A stretch of 64,000 nt of DNA from Candidatus Enterocloster excrementipullorum (GTDB taxonomy: Bacteria; Bacillota; Clostridia; Lachnospirales; Lachnospiraceae), in NCBI GenBank assembly GCA_019119575.1, contig DWWT01000058.1:1-64000 (forward strand), written 5' to 3'. Position numbers and translations under genes: made by a program. Below the pieces are notes generated by a model. It made no database searches, was not told the origin of the DNA, and saw nothing but the letters and a program-made list of their open reading frames with translations. Each line of letters starts with the position of its first letter. The stretch's first letter is position 1. This document shows positions 7,522 through 16,233 of this stretch, piece by piece.

Positions 7522-8511
7522 CTAACGATTCATGTTTACGCTCCCCCCCAGGATCATCTGGTAGTCTACGATCTGCTTTTTCGGTACCGGTTCCTCCCGA
7601 ACCATTTTCAGCAATGTCTCAGCTCCCAGATATCCCAGCGCATAGGAATCAAATTTGAGGGTGGTCAGACGCGGCTTCAGGAGTTCTCCCTCATCGTAGC
7701 CGCCGAATCCCGCCACAGACACGTCCTCCGGAATCCGCAGCCCTCTCTCGTCCAGAACCCGATAAGCCCCAAAGGCCAGCCGGTCCGTGGCGCATATGAT
7801 GGCATCCACCGGCCCCTGCTCCAGGGCCAGGGCGGTCATGTGCTGCCCGCTCTGGTAGCTGTAATCCCCGGCAAAAGTAAGGACATCCGCAACGCCTTTT
7901 TCCCTGAGTCCGTCCAAAACTCCCTGCCTGCGGTCTATTCCCACCGCCCGGTCGCTCTCATCCACCCCCAGGTAAGCAGCCCGCCGCGGATGGCTCTCCC
8001 CCACCAGGCGGCCCATGGCACGTCCGGCCCCATAGTCGTCCTGGGTTACGGAGATCCCCTGCTCAAAATCCTGGGCCAAAACCACTACAGGAACCGGGCA
8101 GTCCTTCAAAAGCCGCACATGCTCCGGCGTGATGGTAATGGAGCTGAGAAGAATCCCATCTACGTTCTGAAGCATAAGCCGCTGGATATTTTTGAGCTCC
8201 CGCTCTATGCTGTGATCCGAGTCCTTGATCAGCGCCTCATACCCCTGCTCCCGCAGATAGCGTCCCACGCTGGTGACCACCCGGCTGGTAATTTTGGAGT
8301 TTAGAGAGGGCACCACAACTCCGGCCACATTGCTCTCCCGCGCCTTCAGCCTGGCAAATGTATTGGGCTCATAATTATATTCCCGGATAATCTCCTGTAT
8401 CTTCTGCCGGGTAGCGTCCCCCACACTGCCGCCGTTAAAAAAACGGGACACCGTGCTCTTGGTTACGCCGGCCATATCCGCGATATCCGCCATGGTTATT
8501 TTCCTGGGCAT
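7522..8511 (-). CDS. scrR: LacI family regulator of the sucrose operon
   Basis: 329-residue LacI/GalR repressor. The N-terminal HTH and hinge (residues 1-60) read ITMADIADMAGVTKSTVSRF followed by a YEPNTFAR-like hinge. A periplasmic-binding-protein-like sugar domain follows, with GVVVPSL, DGILLSS and the closing LTTLKFDSYALG segment. ATG at 8511 is preceded by GGGAGG. It precedes scrA by about 240 bp on the same strand, with scrA having its own promoter. The inducer could be sucrose-6-phosphate or fructose (inference). Its 3' coding end carries an extra copy of the scrA operator at 7583-7594. Confidence 0.85.
   Translation of the reverse strand: MPRKITMADIADMAGVTKSTVSRFFNGGSVGDATRQKIQEIIREYNYEPNTFARLKARESNVAGVVVPSLNSKITSRVVTSVGRYLREQGYEALIKDSDHSIERELKNIQRLMLQNVDGILLSSITITPEHVRLLKDCPVPVVVLAQDFEQGISVTQDDYGAGRAMGRLVGESHPRRAAYLGVDESDRAVGIDRRQGVLDGLREKGVADVLTFAGDYSYQSGQHMTALALEQGPVDAIICATDRLAFGAYRVLDERGLRIPEDVSVAGFGGYDEGELLKPRLTTLKFDSYALGYLGAETLLKMVREEPVPKKQIVDYQMILGGSVNMNR
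7583..7594. promoter_or_regulatory. Third operator-like copy inside the scrR coding sequence
   Basis: GGTACCGGTTCC here is identical to the operator at 7379-7390, 204 bp away in the same orientation. It lies within codons for the C-terminal EEPVPKKQ stretch of ScrR. It could act as an auxiliary looping operator; this is inference from sequence identity. Confidence 0.5.
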
Positions 8512-8530
8512 TGTGCATTCCTCCCTTTCT

Positions 8531-8616
8531 CACAGACAGCTGATCCTGCCGGGTTTCATCCCATCCGCACATCTCACAGACGACTGATCCTGCTGTGCCT
8601 CATCCCATCCGCACAT
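8531..8616. repeat. 44-bp tandem duplication at the pectinesterase 3' end
   Basis: CACAGACAGCTGATCCTGCC... (8531-8572) is repeated as CACAGACGACTGATCCTGCT... (8575-8616), both ending CATCCCATCCGCACAT. The inner copy contains the last codons and stop of the pectinesterase; the outer copy is non-coding duplicate sequence before scrR. Confidence 0.75.
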
Positions 8617-9358
8617 AAGACGGCCGCATTTCGGGGCAGGCTCCCGGTCCCTGCGAGCCGATCTCCACAAACTCCACTGTGTCATGACACTGGGGCCTTC
8701 CCCAGTCATCCCAGCCCTCCGGGCGTATGTGCGGTCCCAGCCAGCAGTTTTCCAGGCGTACCTTTCCATAATCCCTCCAGGGCCTGCCAATATAGCAGGA
8801 AGCATCAGGCACTCCCTCCCCTGCCGTAAACCGGCAGTTTCTGGCCACAAACCCCGTCTTTACATCCCGGGGGGTAGACGGCGCAAACACAAATCCGGGC
8901 TCTACGCTCTTGAACTCGCAGCCGTCAAAATATGCCGTAGCCCCTCCGAACACAAAATCCACGCCCCCCTGAATCAGGCAGTTTTTAAAATACATGGTCC
9001 GCCGGGTTCTGGGCGCGTGCTGCTTGGGGCCGATAAAGCCGTCCGGCTCCCTCTCCTTCTCGGGAAGAGGCGCCAAAAACAAGGTGTCCTGATACCCCCG
9101 AAGCACGCAGTCCACCAGGCGGATTTCATCCCCATCCAGATAGAGGGCGATGGCCTGCCCCGCCTGTCTGCCCGGGCCGGACATATTTTCAAACAGACAG
9201 TTTTTAAAGGTCAGATTTTTTCCCTCCGCGAGAAGCGCATAGCTCCGAAAGGTATGGCAGGGCTTTCCGTCCGGAAAGATGTCCCTCGCCGAACAGCCGC
9301 CGGAAAATGTCTTTCCCTCGATCACATGATTTTCTTCGCAGATATAGTATTGTTCCAT
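8600..9358 (-). CDS. Pectinesterase (CE8), cytoplasmic form
   Basis: Removes methyl groups from pectin or oligogalacturonides. The right-handed beta-helix family signatures are all present in 252 residues: GQAIALYLDGD (67-77), YQDTLF (89-94, catalytic Asp91), VDFVFGG (133-139, nucleophile Asp134) and IGRPWRDYG (190-198, Arg192). There is no signal peptide, so it probably acts on imported methylated oligomers, unlike secreted plant-pathogen enzymes. ATG 9358 follows AAAGGAG. It lies upstream of scrR on the same strand with an 88-bp gap containing a tandem duplication, so co-transcription with scrR is possible. The fructuronate reductase at the window start fits a shared pectin role. Confidence 0.88.
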   Translation of the reverse strand: MEQYYICEENHVIEGKTFSGGCSARDIFPDGKPCHTFRSYALLAEGKNLTFKNCLFENMSGPGRQAGQAIALYLDGDEIRLVDCVLRGYQDTLFLAPLPEKEREPDGFIGPKQHAPRTRRTMYFKNCLIQGGVDFVFGGATAYFDGCEFKSVEPGFVFAPSTPRDVKTGFVARNCRFTAGEGVPDASCYIGRPWRDYGKVRLENCWLGPHIRPEGWDDWGRPQCHDTVEFVEIGSQGPGACPEMRPSYVRMG

Positions 9359-9395
9359 GATGTCTCCTTTATCTTCCCGCGCTGTCCCAAAATTC

Positions 9396-9435
9396 AGAAA
9401 GGACCCCGGAAGGGGACGCCCTCCGGGATCCTTCT
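9396..9435. terminator. Hairpin after the pyruvate:ferredoxin oxidoreductase gene
   Basis: AGAAAGGACCCCGGAA...TCCGGGATCCTTCT forms a long stem. On the minus strand it is followed only by GAATTTT, so it is a weak-tailed terminator or an mRNA-end stabiliser. Confidence 0.55.
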
Positions 9436-9483
9436 GTCACGCATCTTCCGCAGGGAATATGCGGTTATCCCATTCTATGGATA

Positions 9484-12400
9484 TTAATCATTTCCGTACA
9501 GAGCAACCAGCTTCTCCAGATACTCGAAGCGATCCTTAGCCTCTGCCTCGTTCCGTGCGAAGAGCTCTTTTGCTCTCTCCGGATTCTTCATGGTCAGGGA
9601 CAGGTAGCGAACCTCGCCCTTAAGGAAGTCCTGATAGCCCTCCATCTTGGGAGCCTTGGAATCCAGGGTGAACTTCTTCTCTGCTGCAGGATTGTAGCGG
9701 AAGTTGTTCCAGTAGCCGCACTCAACAGCCAGCTTCTCCTCGGTCTGAGCCTTGCTCATGCCCTTCTTGATGCCGTGGTTGATGCAGGGAGCGTAAGCGA
9801 TAATCAGGGACGGACCCGGATAAGCCTCAGCCTCTGCGATGGCCTTTACGGTCTGCTGCATGTCAGCGCCCATACAGATCTGAGCAACGTATACATAGCC
9901 GTAGCTCATAGCGATGCCTGCCAGATCCTTCTTCTTGGTCTCCTTGCCGCCTGCCGCGAACTGTGCCACAGCGCCGGTCTTGGTAGCCTTGGAGGACTGG
10001 CCGCCGGTGTTGGAGTAAACCTCGGTATCAAATACCATCACGTTGATATCCTTGCCGGATGCCAGCACGTGGTCCACGCCGCCGAAGCCGATATCGTAAG
10101 CCCAGCCGTCGCCGCCGAATACCCACTGGGACTTCTTGGCCAGGAAATCCTTGTTGTCAACAATGTACTTGCAGTCCGGGCAGTCAATGCCGTCAAGAGC
10201 AGCAACCAGCTTGTCCGTAGCAGTACCGTTCAGAGCGCCGATGCCGAAGGTATCCAGCCACTCCTTGCAGGCAGCCTTCACTTCCTCGGAAGCGTTCTCA
10301 TTTGCCATAACCTTCTCTACCTTAGCCTTCAGGCCGTCGCGCAGCGCGTTCTGAGCCAGCAGCATGCCGTAGCCGAACTCAGCATTGTCCTCGAACAGGG
10401 AGTTGTCCCATGCGGGGCCCTGGCCCTTAGCGTTCACGGTGTAAGGTGTGGACGGTGAGGAGTTGCCCCAGATGGAGGAGCATCCGGTAGCGTTGGCAAT
10501 GTACATCCTGTCGCCGAAGAGCTGAGTGATCAGCTTTGCGTAAGGAGTCTCGCCGCAGCCTGCGCATGCGCCGGAGAATTCAAGGAGGGGCTGCTTGAAC
10601 TGGCTGCCCTTAACCGTGTTCTCTTTAAACTTGGCAACTACGTCTTCCTTTACAGGCAGAGTCTGTGCATAATCGAAGATAGCCTGCTCGCCAAGGCTCT
10701 CCTCTAAGCCCTTCATCTCCAGAGCCTTGTTGCCCTTCATGCCGGGGCAGACATTTGCACAGGAGCCGCATCCGGTACAATCCAGAGCGGAGATGGTCAT
10801 AGCGAACTTATAGCCGGGCATACCGGTCATATCCTTCATCTTCATGTCAGCGGGAGCAGCGGCAGCCTCCTCAGCGGTCATAGCCACGGGGCGGATTACT
10901 GCGTGCGGGCAGACATAGGAGCAGAAGTTACACTGGATACAATTGTCGGGGTTCCACTGGGGAACATTCACCGCGATGCCGCGCTTCTCATATGCGGAGG
11001 AGCCGGAGGGGGTGGAGCCGTCCACGTAATCCTTGAATGCGGATACGGGCAGGGAGTTTCCTTCCTGAGCGCTTACCTTGGTCTGGATGTTGTTTACAAA
11101 GTCAACAACGTCCTTTCTTCCCTCGGTCACTACCTTGTAGTCAAGTCCTTCATCCTCGCAGTTAGACCAGGAAGCGGGAACCTCTACCTTGTGAACGCCC
11201 TTAGCGCCCGCGTCGATAGCGGCCCAGTTCTTCATAACCACATCCTCGCCCTTGCGGCCGTAGGTAGCCTTTGCAGCGGCCTTCATCAGCTCATTGGCCT
11301 TCTCTGCCGGGATGATGCCGGTCAGCTCGAAGAATGCGGACTGAAGGATGGTGTTGATACGGGTCGGGCCCATGCCGGTCTCGATACCGATCTTCACGCC
11401 GTCAATGGTGTAGAAGTTGATCTTGTGGTCAGCGATGAACTTCTTTACCTGTCCGGGAAGGTGCTTCTCAAGGCCTTCCATATCCCAAGGACAGTTCAGA
11501 AGGAAGGTACCGCCGTCAACCAGCTCCTGTACCATGTTGTACTTGCGCACGTAGGAGGGATTATGGCATGCCACGAAGTCAGCCTTGTGAATCAGGTAGG
11601 TGGACTTAATGGGCAGATGTCCGAAACGCAGGTGGGACATGGTCACGCCGCCGGACTTCTTGGAGTCATAATCAAAGTATGCCTGTGCATACATATCGGT
11701 GTTGTCGCCGATGATCTTGATGGAGTTCTTGTTTGCGCCTACGGTACCGTCAGCGCCAAGGCCCCAGAACTTGCAGTTGGTGGTTCCCTCGGGAGTGGTA
11801 ACTAAGGGAGCGCCGATCTTTAAGGACAGGTTGGTCACATCATCCTCGATGCCGATGGTGAAGGGAGACTTCTCCGTGTTCTCATATACGGCAACGATCT
11901 GCGCGGGTGTGGTGTCCTTTGAACCAAGGCCGTAGCGGCCGGTAAGGATCTTCACCTGATCGAACTTGCTGCCCTTTAATGCGGCAACTACATCCAGGTA
12001 CAGCGGCTCGCCCATAGCGCCGGGCTCTTTGGTCCTGTCTAATACGGTGATCACCTTTACGGAATCCGGGATAGCGTCGATCAAAGCCTGTGCGCAGAAG
12101 GGACGATACAGACGAACCTTCACAACGCCGACCTTCTGGCCCTGCTTCACCAGGTAATCGATGGTCTCCTCGATGGTGTCATTCACAGAACCCATAGCAA
12201 CGATCACATGCTCTGCATCTGCCGCGCCGTAGTAGTTGAACAGCTTGTAATCCGTGCCGATCTTTGCGTTCACCTTGTCCATGTACTCCTGAACAACAGC
12301 GGGAAGCGCATCATAGTAGGGATTGCATGCCTCTCTGGCCTGGAAGAAGATGTCCGGGTTCTGAGCGGAACCTCTCTGGCAGGGATGGTTGGGATTTAAC

Positions 12401-13020
12401 GCATGCTTGCGGAATGCGTCGATGGCATCCATATCCGCCATCTCTTTCAGATCTTCGTAATCCCAGGTCTCGATCTTCTGGATCTCATGGGAGGTGCGGA
12501 AACCGTCAAAGAAATTGATAAAGGGAACCTTGCCCTTGATGGCTGCCAGATGGGCAACGGGGGTTAAGTCCATAACCTCCTGCACGCTGGACTCGCACAG
12601 CATGGCGCATCCGGTCTGACGACAGGCATAAACATCGGAATGATCTCCGAAAATAGATAATGCATGGCTTGCAAGTGCTCTTGCGGATACGTTGAACACG
12701 CCGGGAAGCTGCTCGCCCGCGATCTTGTAAAGGTTCGGGATCATCAGAAGAAGACCCTGGGAAGCGGTGTAGGTGGTGGTCAGCGCACCTGCCGCCAGGG
12801 ATCCGTGTACAGCGCCTGCCGCGCCTGCCTCGGACTGCATCTCTGTGATCTGTACCTCATGACCGAAGATGTTGGTTCTTCCGTCAGTAGCCCACTCATC
12901 CGTAGCTTCCGCCATCGGTGAAGAGGGGGTGATGGGATAGATAGCCGCTACATCAGTAAATGCGTAGGACGCATGGGCTGCTGCATGGTTACCATCCATG
13001 GTTTTCATTTTTCTTGCCAT
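9484..13020 (-). CDS. nifJ: Pyruvate:ferredoxin (flavodoxin) oxidoreductase
   Basis: Single-chain PFOR of 1178 residues, the normal length. It oxidises pyruvate with CoA to acetyl-CoA and CO2 and reduces ferredoxin, the main anaerobic pyruvate route. Domain I starts MARKMKTMDGNHAAAHASYA with the IYPITPSSPMAE substrate-binding stretch. The ferredoxin-like domain around residues 690-760 has two 4Fe-4S motifs (CIQCNFCSYVCP and CTGCGSCANVCPG). The C-terminal TPP domain begins near SGACAGCGETPYAKL with NATGCSSIWG. AGGAGG precedes the ATG. It feeds Pta-AckA (56-59 kb) and citrate synthase (29-31 kb). Strong RBS, its own promoter and heavily biased codons suggest high expression. Confidence 0.97.
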   Translation of the reverse strand: MARKMKTMDGNHAAAHASYAFTDVAAIYPITPSSPMAEATDEWATDGRTNIFGHEVQITEMQSEAGAAGAVHGSLAAGALTTTYTASQGLLLMIPNLYKIAGEQLPGVFNVSARALASHALSIFGDHSDVYACRQTGCAMLCESSVQEVMDLTPVAHLAAIKGKVPFINFFDGFRTSHEIQKIETWDYEDLKEMADMDAIDAFRKHALNPNHPCQRGSAQNPDIFFQAREACNPYYDALPAVVQEYMDKVNAKIGTDYKLFNYYGAADAEHVIVAMGSVNDTIEETIDYLVKQGQKVGVVKVRLYRPFCAQALIDAIPDSVKVITVLDRTKEPGAMGEPLYLDVVAALKGSKFDQVKILTGRYGLGSKDTTPAQIVAVYENTEKSPFTIGIEDDVTNLSLKIGAPLVTTPEGTTNCKFWGLGADGTVGANKNSIKIIGDNTDMYAQAYFDYDSKKSGGVTMSHLRFGHLPIKSTYLIHKADFVACHNPSYVRKYNMVQELVDGGTFLLNCPWDMEGLEKHLPGQVKKFIADHKINFYTIDGVKIGIETGMGPTRINTILQSAFFELTGIIPAEKANELMKAAAKATYGRKGEDVVMKNWAAIDAGAKGVHKVEVPASWSNCEDEGLDYKVVTEGRKDVVDFVNNIQTKVSAQEGNSLPVSAFKDYVDGSTPSGSSAYEKRGIAVNVPQWNPDNCIQCNFCSYVCPHAVIRPVAMTAEEAAAAPADMKMKDMTGMPGYKFAMTISALDCTGCGSCANVCPGMKGNKALEMKGLEESLGEQAIFDYAQTLPVKEDVVAKFKENTVKGSQFKQPLLEFSGACAGCGETPYAKLITQLFGDRMYIANATGCSSIWGNSSPSTPYTVNAKGQGPAWDNSLFEDNAEFGYGMLLAQNALRDGLKAKVEKVMANENASEEVKAACKEWLDTFGIGALNGTATDKLVAALDGIDCPDCKYIVDNKDFLAKKSQWVFGGDGWAYDIGFGGVDHVLASGKDINVMVFDTEVYSNTGGQSSKATKTGAVAQFAAGGKETKKKDLAGIAMSYGYVYVAQICMGADMQQTVKAIAEAEAYPGPSLIIAYAPCINHGIKKGMSKAQTEEKLAVECGYWNNFRYNPAAEKKFTLDSKAPKMEGYQDFLKGEVRYLSLTMKNPERAKELFARNEAEAKDRFEYLEKLVALYGND

Positions 13021-13187
13021 CTTGATTTCCTCCTACCAATATTGTAAATATGTAGTAACAGCCGAAAGCCGGCAAAAAAGAAGCGCTGCTCTCTGCCGCT
13101 ACGAGGTATTTGTAGAGTCTGCACAGACAAAAAAGGCCCGTGCGGACTGACCTGTTATTATTATATCAACTATTCCACAAATTGCAA
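13021..13187 (-). promoter_or_regulatory. Promoter and 130-nt structured leader of nifJ
   Basis: -35 TTGCAA (13182-13187), 16-bp spacer, -10 TATAAT (13160-13165). The untranslated leader is about 130 nt and includes a stem pairing AGTCCGCAC with GTGCAGACT and two internal T-runs. I see no known riboswitch or T-box motif in it. Confidence 0.55.
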
Positions 13188-13205
13188 ATGGTTCATACGA
13201 ATTAC

Positions 13206-13276
13206 GCCAAAAAAAACAATCCCCCGCAGCCGGCCGGGCGTGCGCAAAACGCACGCCTCCATCCGAATGCGGGGAA
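13206..13276 (-). terminator. Terminator of the VanW gene
   Basis: Minus strand: CCCCGCA...TGCGGGG outer stem, inner stem GGCGTGCG-TTTTG-CGCACGCC, then ATTGTTTTTTTT. It separates vanW from the nifJ promoter. Confidence 0.75.
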
Positions 13277-13297
13277 TGGAATCTTTGCTGTATTTTA

Positions 13298-15088
13298 TCA
13301 TCCCTGTGAGGGATCCAACGGAGCGATCACAGGCGCCGCAGTCTCCGCCGTTGTCTGGGAATCTCCCGACGGCGAAACCTCTCCCGGCCCGGCCGGAGCC
13401 TCCGTAGAAGGAGCAGCTGTTGACGGAGCTGCCGTTGTCTCCACTCCGGGGCCTCCGCTCACCGTTCCCGAATCAGTCTCGCCGGGTCCTCCGGTTCCCG
13501 TGCTCTCGCCGGGCACATAGTCCTCGGGCATTCCGTCCACGGTCTGCACCGGCGTCTCGGCCGATGTGGTGGTTTCCTCGGGAGGAAGCACGATTCCCGT
13601 TGTGTTGCGCTGGATCACAGGCGCGTGTCCTCTGTAGGTCACCCGATGATCCAGTTCCCTGGACACCTCCACCCCGTCCTTGTAGACTACCTTGTAGGTT
13701 TCCCAGCGGCTTCCCATGCTGCCGGCGCTCTTCACAACCTCCACGCCCGGCTGAAGCGTCTGATCTTCCTCGTAAGTGGGAGCCGGCGGGTTCACATCCT
13801 CGGTCTTCTTAGACTCCAGATCCCAGGTCACCCCCTCCTCCAGAATCGGGATTCCGTAAACGGATACCGTCACCTTCTGATTGGAGTAGCTGGCCCGAAG
13901 TCCGATGGGCGAACTGGAATTGTTGCGGAACTTAAAGTCCGGCTCTTCCCAGCTCACCGTAGCATCCTGGCCCGGCGTAATGTAGTTGGGCTCATAGGTA
14001 TGAGACCGCCGGTAGGTAATCTCCAGACCCGCCCGGAATACCGCCCCGTAAAGGGTAGTGGAAACCTGGCACACGCCTCCGCCGATCTCCTGAACCACCT
14101 CTCCGTTGTTGTAGGCCGCCGCGCCCTTATAGCCCTTGGCCTCCGTGCGCTGTCCTACGGTGCCGTTAAAGGAGAATTCCTCTCCCGGCTGGATAATCGT
14201 GCCGTTTATAGCCTCCGCAGCCAGGCGGACATTGGTATTGCGGTTGCTGTTGGCCGTCGTGTTTGTCGTGACAGAACTCAGCGTCTCATACAGCTCCTTG
14301 GCCTGAGCCGCTGTGCGCTCCGGCGCCACCGCGCTTCCCGACGCCTCAATCTCGGCGTCAAAATTCTTCGCCTCCAAGGCTGCCAGAATATCCTGCGTCA
14401 GCTTTTCCTGGTCAATGGAAAACCCTTCTTCTCCTTCGGAGAATGTAAACCTGCCGTTCTCCGCGTCAAAGCTCTCAATGGAGCCGTTCTTGGCCGCCTT
14501 ATCCCAGAGGGCTGCGCAGGCCTCTGCCTCCGCCGCTGCCGCCTCATCCAGGCCGTCCGTATCCAGCGTATAGCTGGCCTCCGGCTCTCCGCTGTAAATT
14601 TCATCCAAAAGGGCGTCTACCTTCTGCGCCATCAAATCCGTCACCTCATAGGTATCCTCCCCGTAGGTCACCGTCATAGCCCATGGGAATTCCGCGAGGA
14701 TCGCCTCCCTGGCCTGGCTCTTCGACATCCCGGTAATGGTGACGCCGTCCACCGTGACCTCCTGTATTATCTCTGTCTCCGAAGCCTCCGTGGAAGATTC
14801 ATCCACGCTGGCAGCCTGTCCCCTGCTGTGCAGGGCCAGGGCCACGCAGAGAATGACCACTAAGAGGATCACGCCTATAAGAGCAATCAGCTTGTAGTTC
14901 GGATCCTTTTTTCTTCGGTAGCTGCTGTTTTTCCTGGCGGTCTGGGATGCATTCATCCGACCGGCCTGTCCGGAACGGTAGGACGCGCTTCCCCTGGCAC
15001 GGCTTCCGGAAGAGTTCCTCCCCGCCCCTTTGGCGCGGCTCCTTCCCGGGCCGGAATCCCGCCTGCTGCTGTTATCCATTCGATTCAT
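13298..15088 (-). CDS. VanW family protein with G5 domain, membrane-anchored
   Basis: Cell-surface protein of unknown biochemical role. It has a basic, Ser/Arg/Gly-rich cytoplasmic N-terminus (1-62) and one membrane segment LIALIGVILLVVILCVALAL (about 65-85). A putative peptidoglycan-binding-4 like region follows at about 105-270. The VanW domain (about 285-400) contains FSFNGTVGQRT and EIGGGVCQVSTTLY with its conserved Cys. A G5-type segment (ETYKVVYKDGVEVSRE) lies around residue 450, and a Thr/Pro/Gly-rich extracellular tail ends the protein. The start is ATG at 15086-15088 after AGGTGA; a GTG three codons upstream is the alternative. VanW proteins occur widely outside vancomycin clusters, so no resistance role is implied. 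Confidence 0.85.
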   Translation of the reverse strand: MNRMDNSSRRDSGPGRSRAKGAGRNSSGSRARGSASYRSGQAGRMNASQTARKNSSYRRKKDPNYKLIALIGVILLVVILCVALALHSRGQAASVDESSTEASETEIIQEVTVDGVTITGMSKSQAREAILAEFPWAMTVTYGEDTYEVTDLMAQKVDALLDEIYSGEPEASYTLDTDGLDEAAAAEAEACAALWDKAAKNGSIESFDAENGRFTFSEGEEGFSIDQEKLTQDILAALEAKNFDAEIEASGSAVAPERTAAQAKELYETLSSVTTNTTANSNRNTNVRLAAEAINGTIIQPGEEFSFNGTVGQRTEAKGYKGAAAYNNGEVVQEIGGGVCQVSTTLYGAVFRAGLEITYRRSHTYEPNYITPGQDATVSWEEPDFKFRNNSSSPIGLRASYSNQKVTVSVYGIPILEEGVTWDLESKKTEDVNPPAPTYEEDQTLQPGVEVVKSAGSMGSRWETYKVVYKDGVEVSRELDHRVTYRGHAPVIQRNTTGIVLPPEETTTSAETPVQTVDGMPEDYVPGESTGTGGPGETDSGTVSGGPGVETTAAPSTAAPSTEAPAGPGEVSPSGDSQTTAETAAPVIAPLDPSQG

Positions 15089-15306
15089 TCTTTTCACCTG
15101 TCACTTCGCTTACTTATCACTGACGTCCAGATATGCACCCGGACGGCAGCGGGTTATTACCAGATGTAGTATAGCATACTTTAAGTAAAATGGAACTGCC
15201 TTTTTTTAATTTTTCCTGACGATTTTACTTATTATGAAAATCGTGTTACTATATATAAAGGAATTGTTGTCAAAATATGAAGAAAGTATTGCAGGAGGTA
15301 TTCCGC

Positions 15307-16149
15307 ATGAGTTTTATTGATCTGCATGTGCATTCCAATGCTTCGGACGGCACACTCTCCCCCCGCCAGGTGGTCTGCCTTGCAAAAGAAGCCGGCCTCA
15401 GTGCCATCGCCCTGACCGACCACGACACTACGGCCGGGGTTGACGAGGCCCTGTCAGCGGGCGCGCAGACAGGCGTCCGGGTGATACCGGGAATCGAAGT
15501 GTCCAGCACCTATGAGGGAAAGGAAATCCATATCCTGGGCCTCTTTGTCCGGCCGGGTGAAGCGGGATTGGAGGCGCTTTTAAAGGATATGCGGGCCCGG
15601 CGGGACAGGCGCAATGAAGAGATGTTCTCCCGTTTTGCCCGTGACGGGATCACATTTACCGAGGAAGAGCTCACCTGCGGCAATCCCGGCACGGTGATCA
15701 CCCGGGCCCATGTGGCCAGGGCCCTGCTCGCCAGGGGGGCCGGATCTTCCCTGGATCAGATATTCAAAAAATATCTCCGGTACGGCGGGCGCTACTGCCC
15801 TCTCAAGGAGCATTTTTCCCCGGAGGATGTGCTCCGTGTCCTTCTGGACAACAAGGCCTTTGTCTCCCTGGCCCATCCCTTCCAATACAGGCTGGGAGAC
15901 CGGGATACGGAACACCTCATTGCCAGGCTGGCTTCCCTGGGGATGCAGGGCGTGGAGGTCTATCACTCCTCCCACAATCCCCTGGAGGTCAAAAAGCTGT
16001 CCGCCATTGCCCGCCGCCTCGGGCTTCTTCCCACCGGAGGCTCTGACTTTCACGGGGCAAATAAGCCGGACATCCAAATCGGCACCGGACGGGGCAGCCT
16101 GCGGCTGCCGGTTTCCCTTCTGGAAGACATAGAACATGCGCTGTCCTGA
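15307..16149 (+). CDS. PHP domain phosphoesterase (RNase AM / YciV-like)
   Basis: 280-residue metal-dependent phosphoesterase of the PHP family; relatives hydrolyse 3',5'-bisphosphonucleotides or act as 5'-3' exoribonucleases. Metal ligands are visible in order: DLHVHSNASDG (residues 5-15), LTDHDT (about 36-41), PGIEVSS (about 64-70), ITRAHVARAL, SLAHPF and GSDFHGANK near the C-terminus. GGAGG eight bases before ATG 15307 selects this start over an in-frame ATG at 15277. It is divergent from vanW and followed by the small HPr-like gene, 84 bp away on the same strand. Confidence 0.85.
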   Translation: MSFIDLHVHSNASDGTLSPRQVVCLAKEAGLSAIALTDHDTTAGVDEALSAGAQTGVRVIPGIEVSSTYEGKEIHILGLFVRPGEAGLEALLKDMRARRDRRNEEMFSRFARDGITFTEEELTCGNPGTVITRAHVARALLARGAGSSLDQIFKKYLRYGGRYCPLKEHFSPEDVLRVLLDNKAFVSLAHPFQYRLGDRDTEHLIARLASLGMQGVEVYHSSHNPLEVKKLSAIARRLGLLPTGGSDFHGANKPDIQIGTGRGSLRLPVSLLEDIEHALS

Positions 16150-16233
16150 ACCATTTCCCTCAGTGTACAGGGAGCATACGGCTTCACTGTACGCTCCGGG
16201 TACGAAAACGCAAGCCATGCAAGGAGGATTATT

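Noticed and set aside
10903-11805. 300-codon plus-strand frame opposite nifJ
   Set aside because: Shadow frame of the highly biased nifJ codons, without RBS.
13298-15088. Vancomycin-resistance role for the VanW protein
   Set aside because: No vanH, vanA/B, vanX or two-component genes are nearby; VanW domains are common in unrelated settings.
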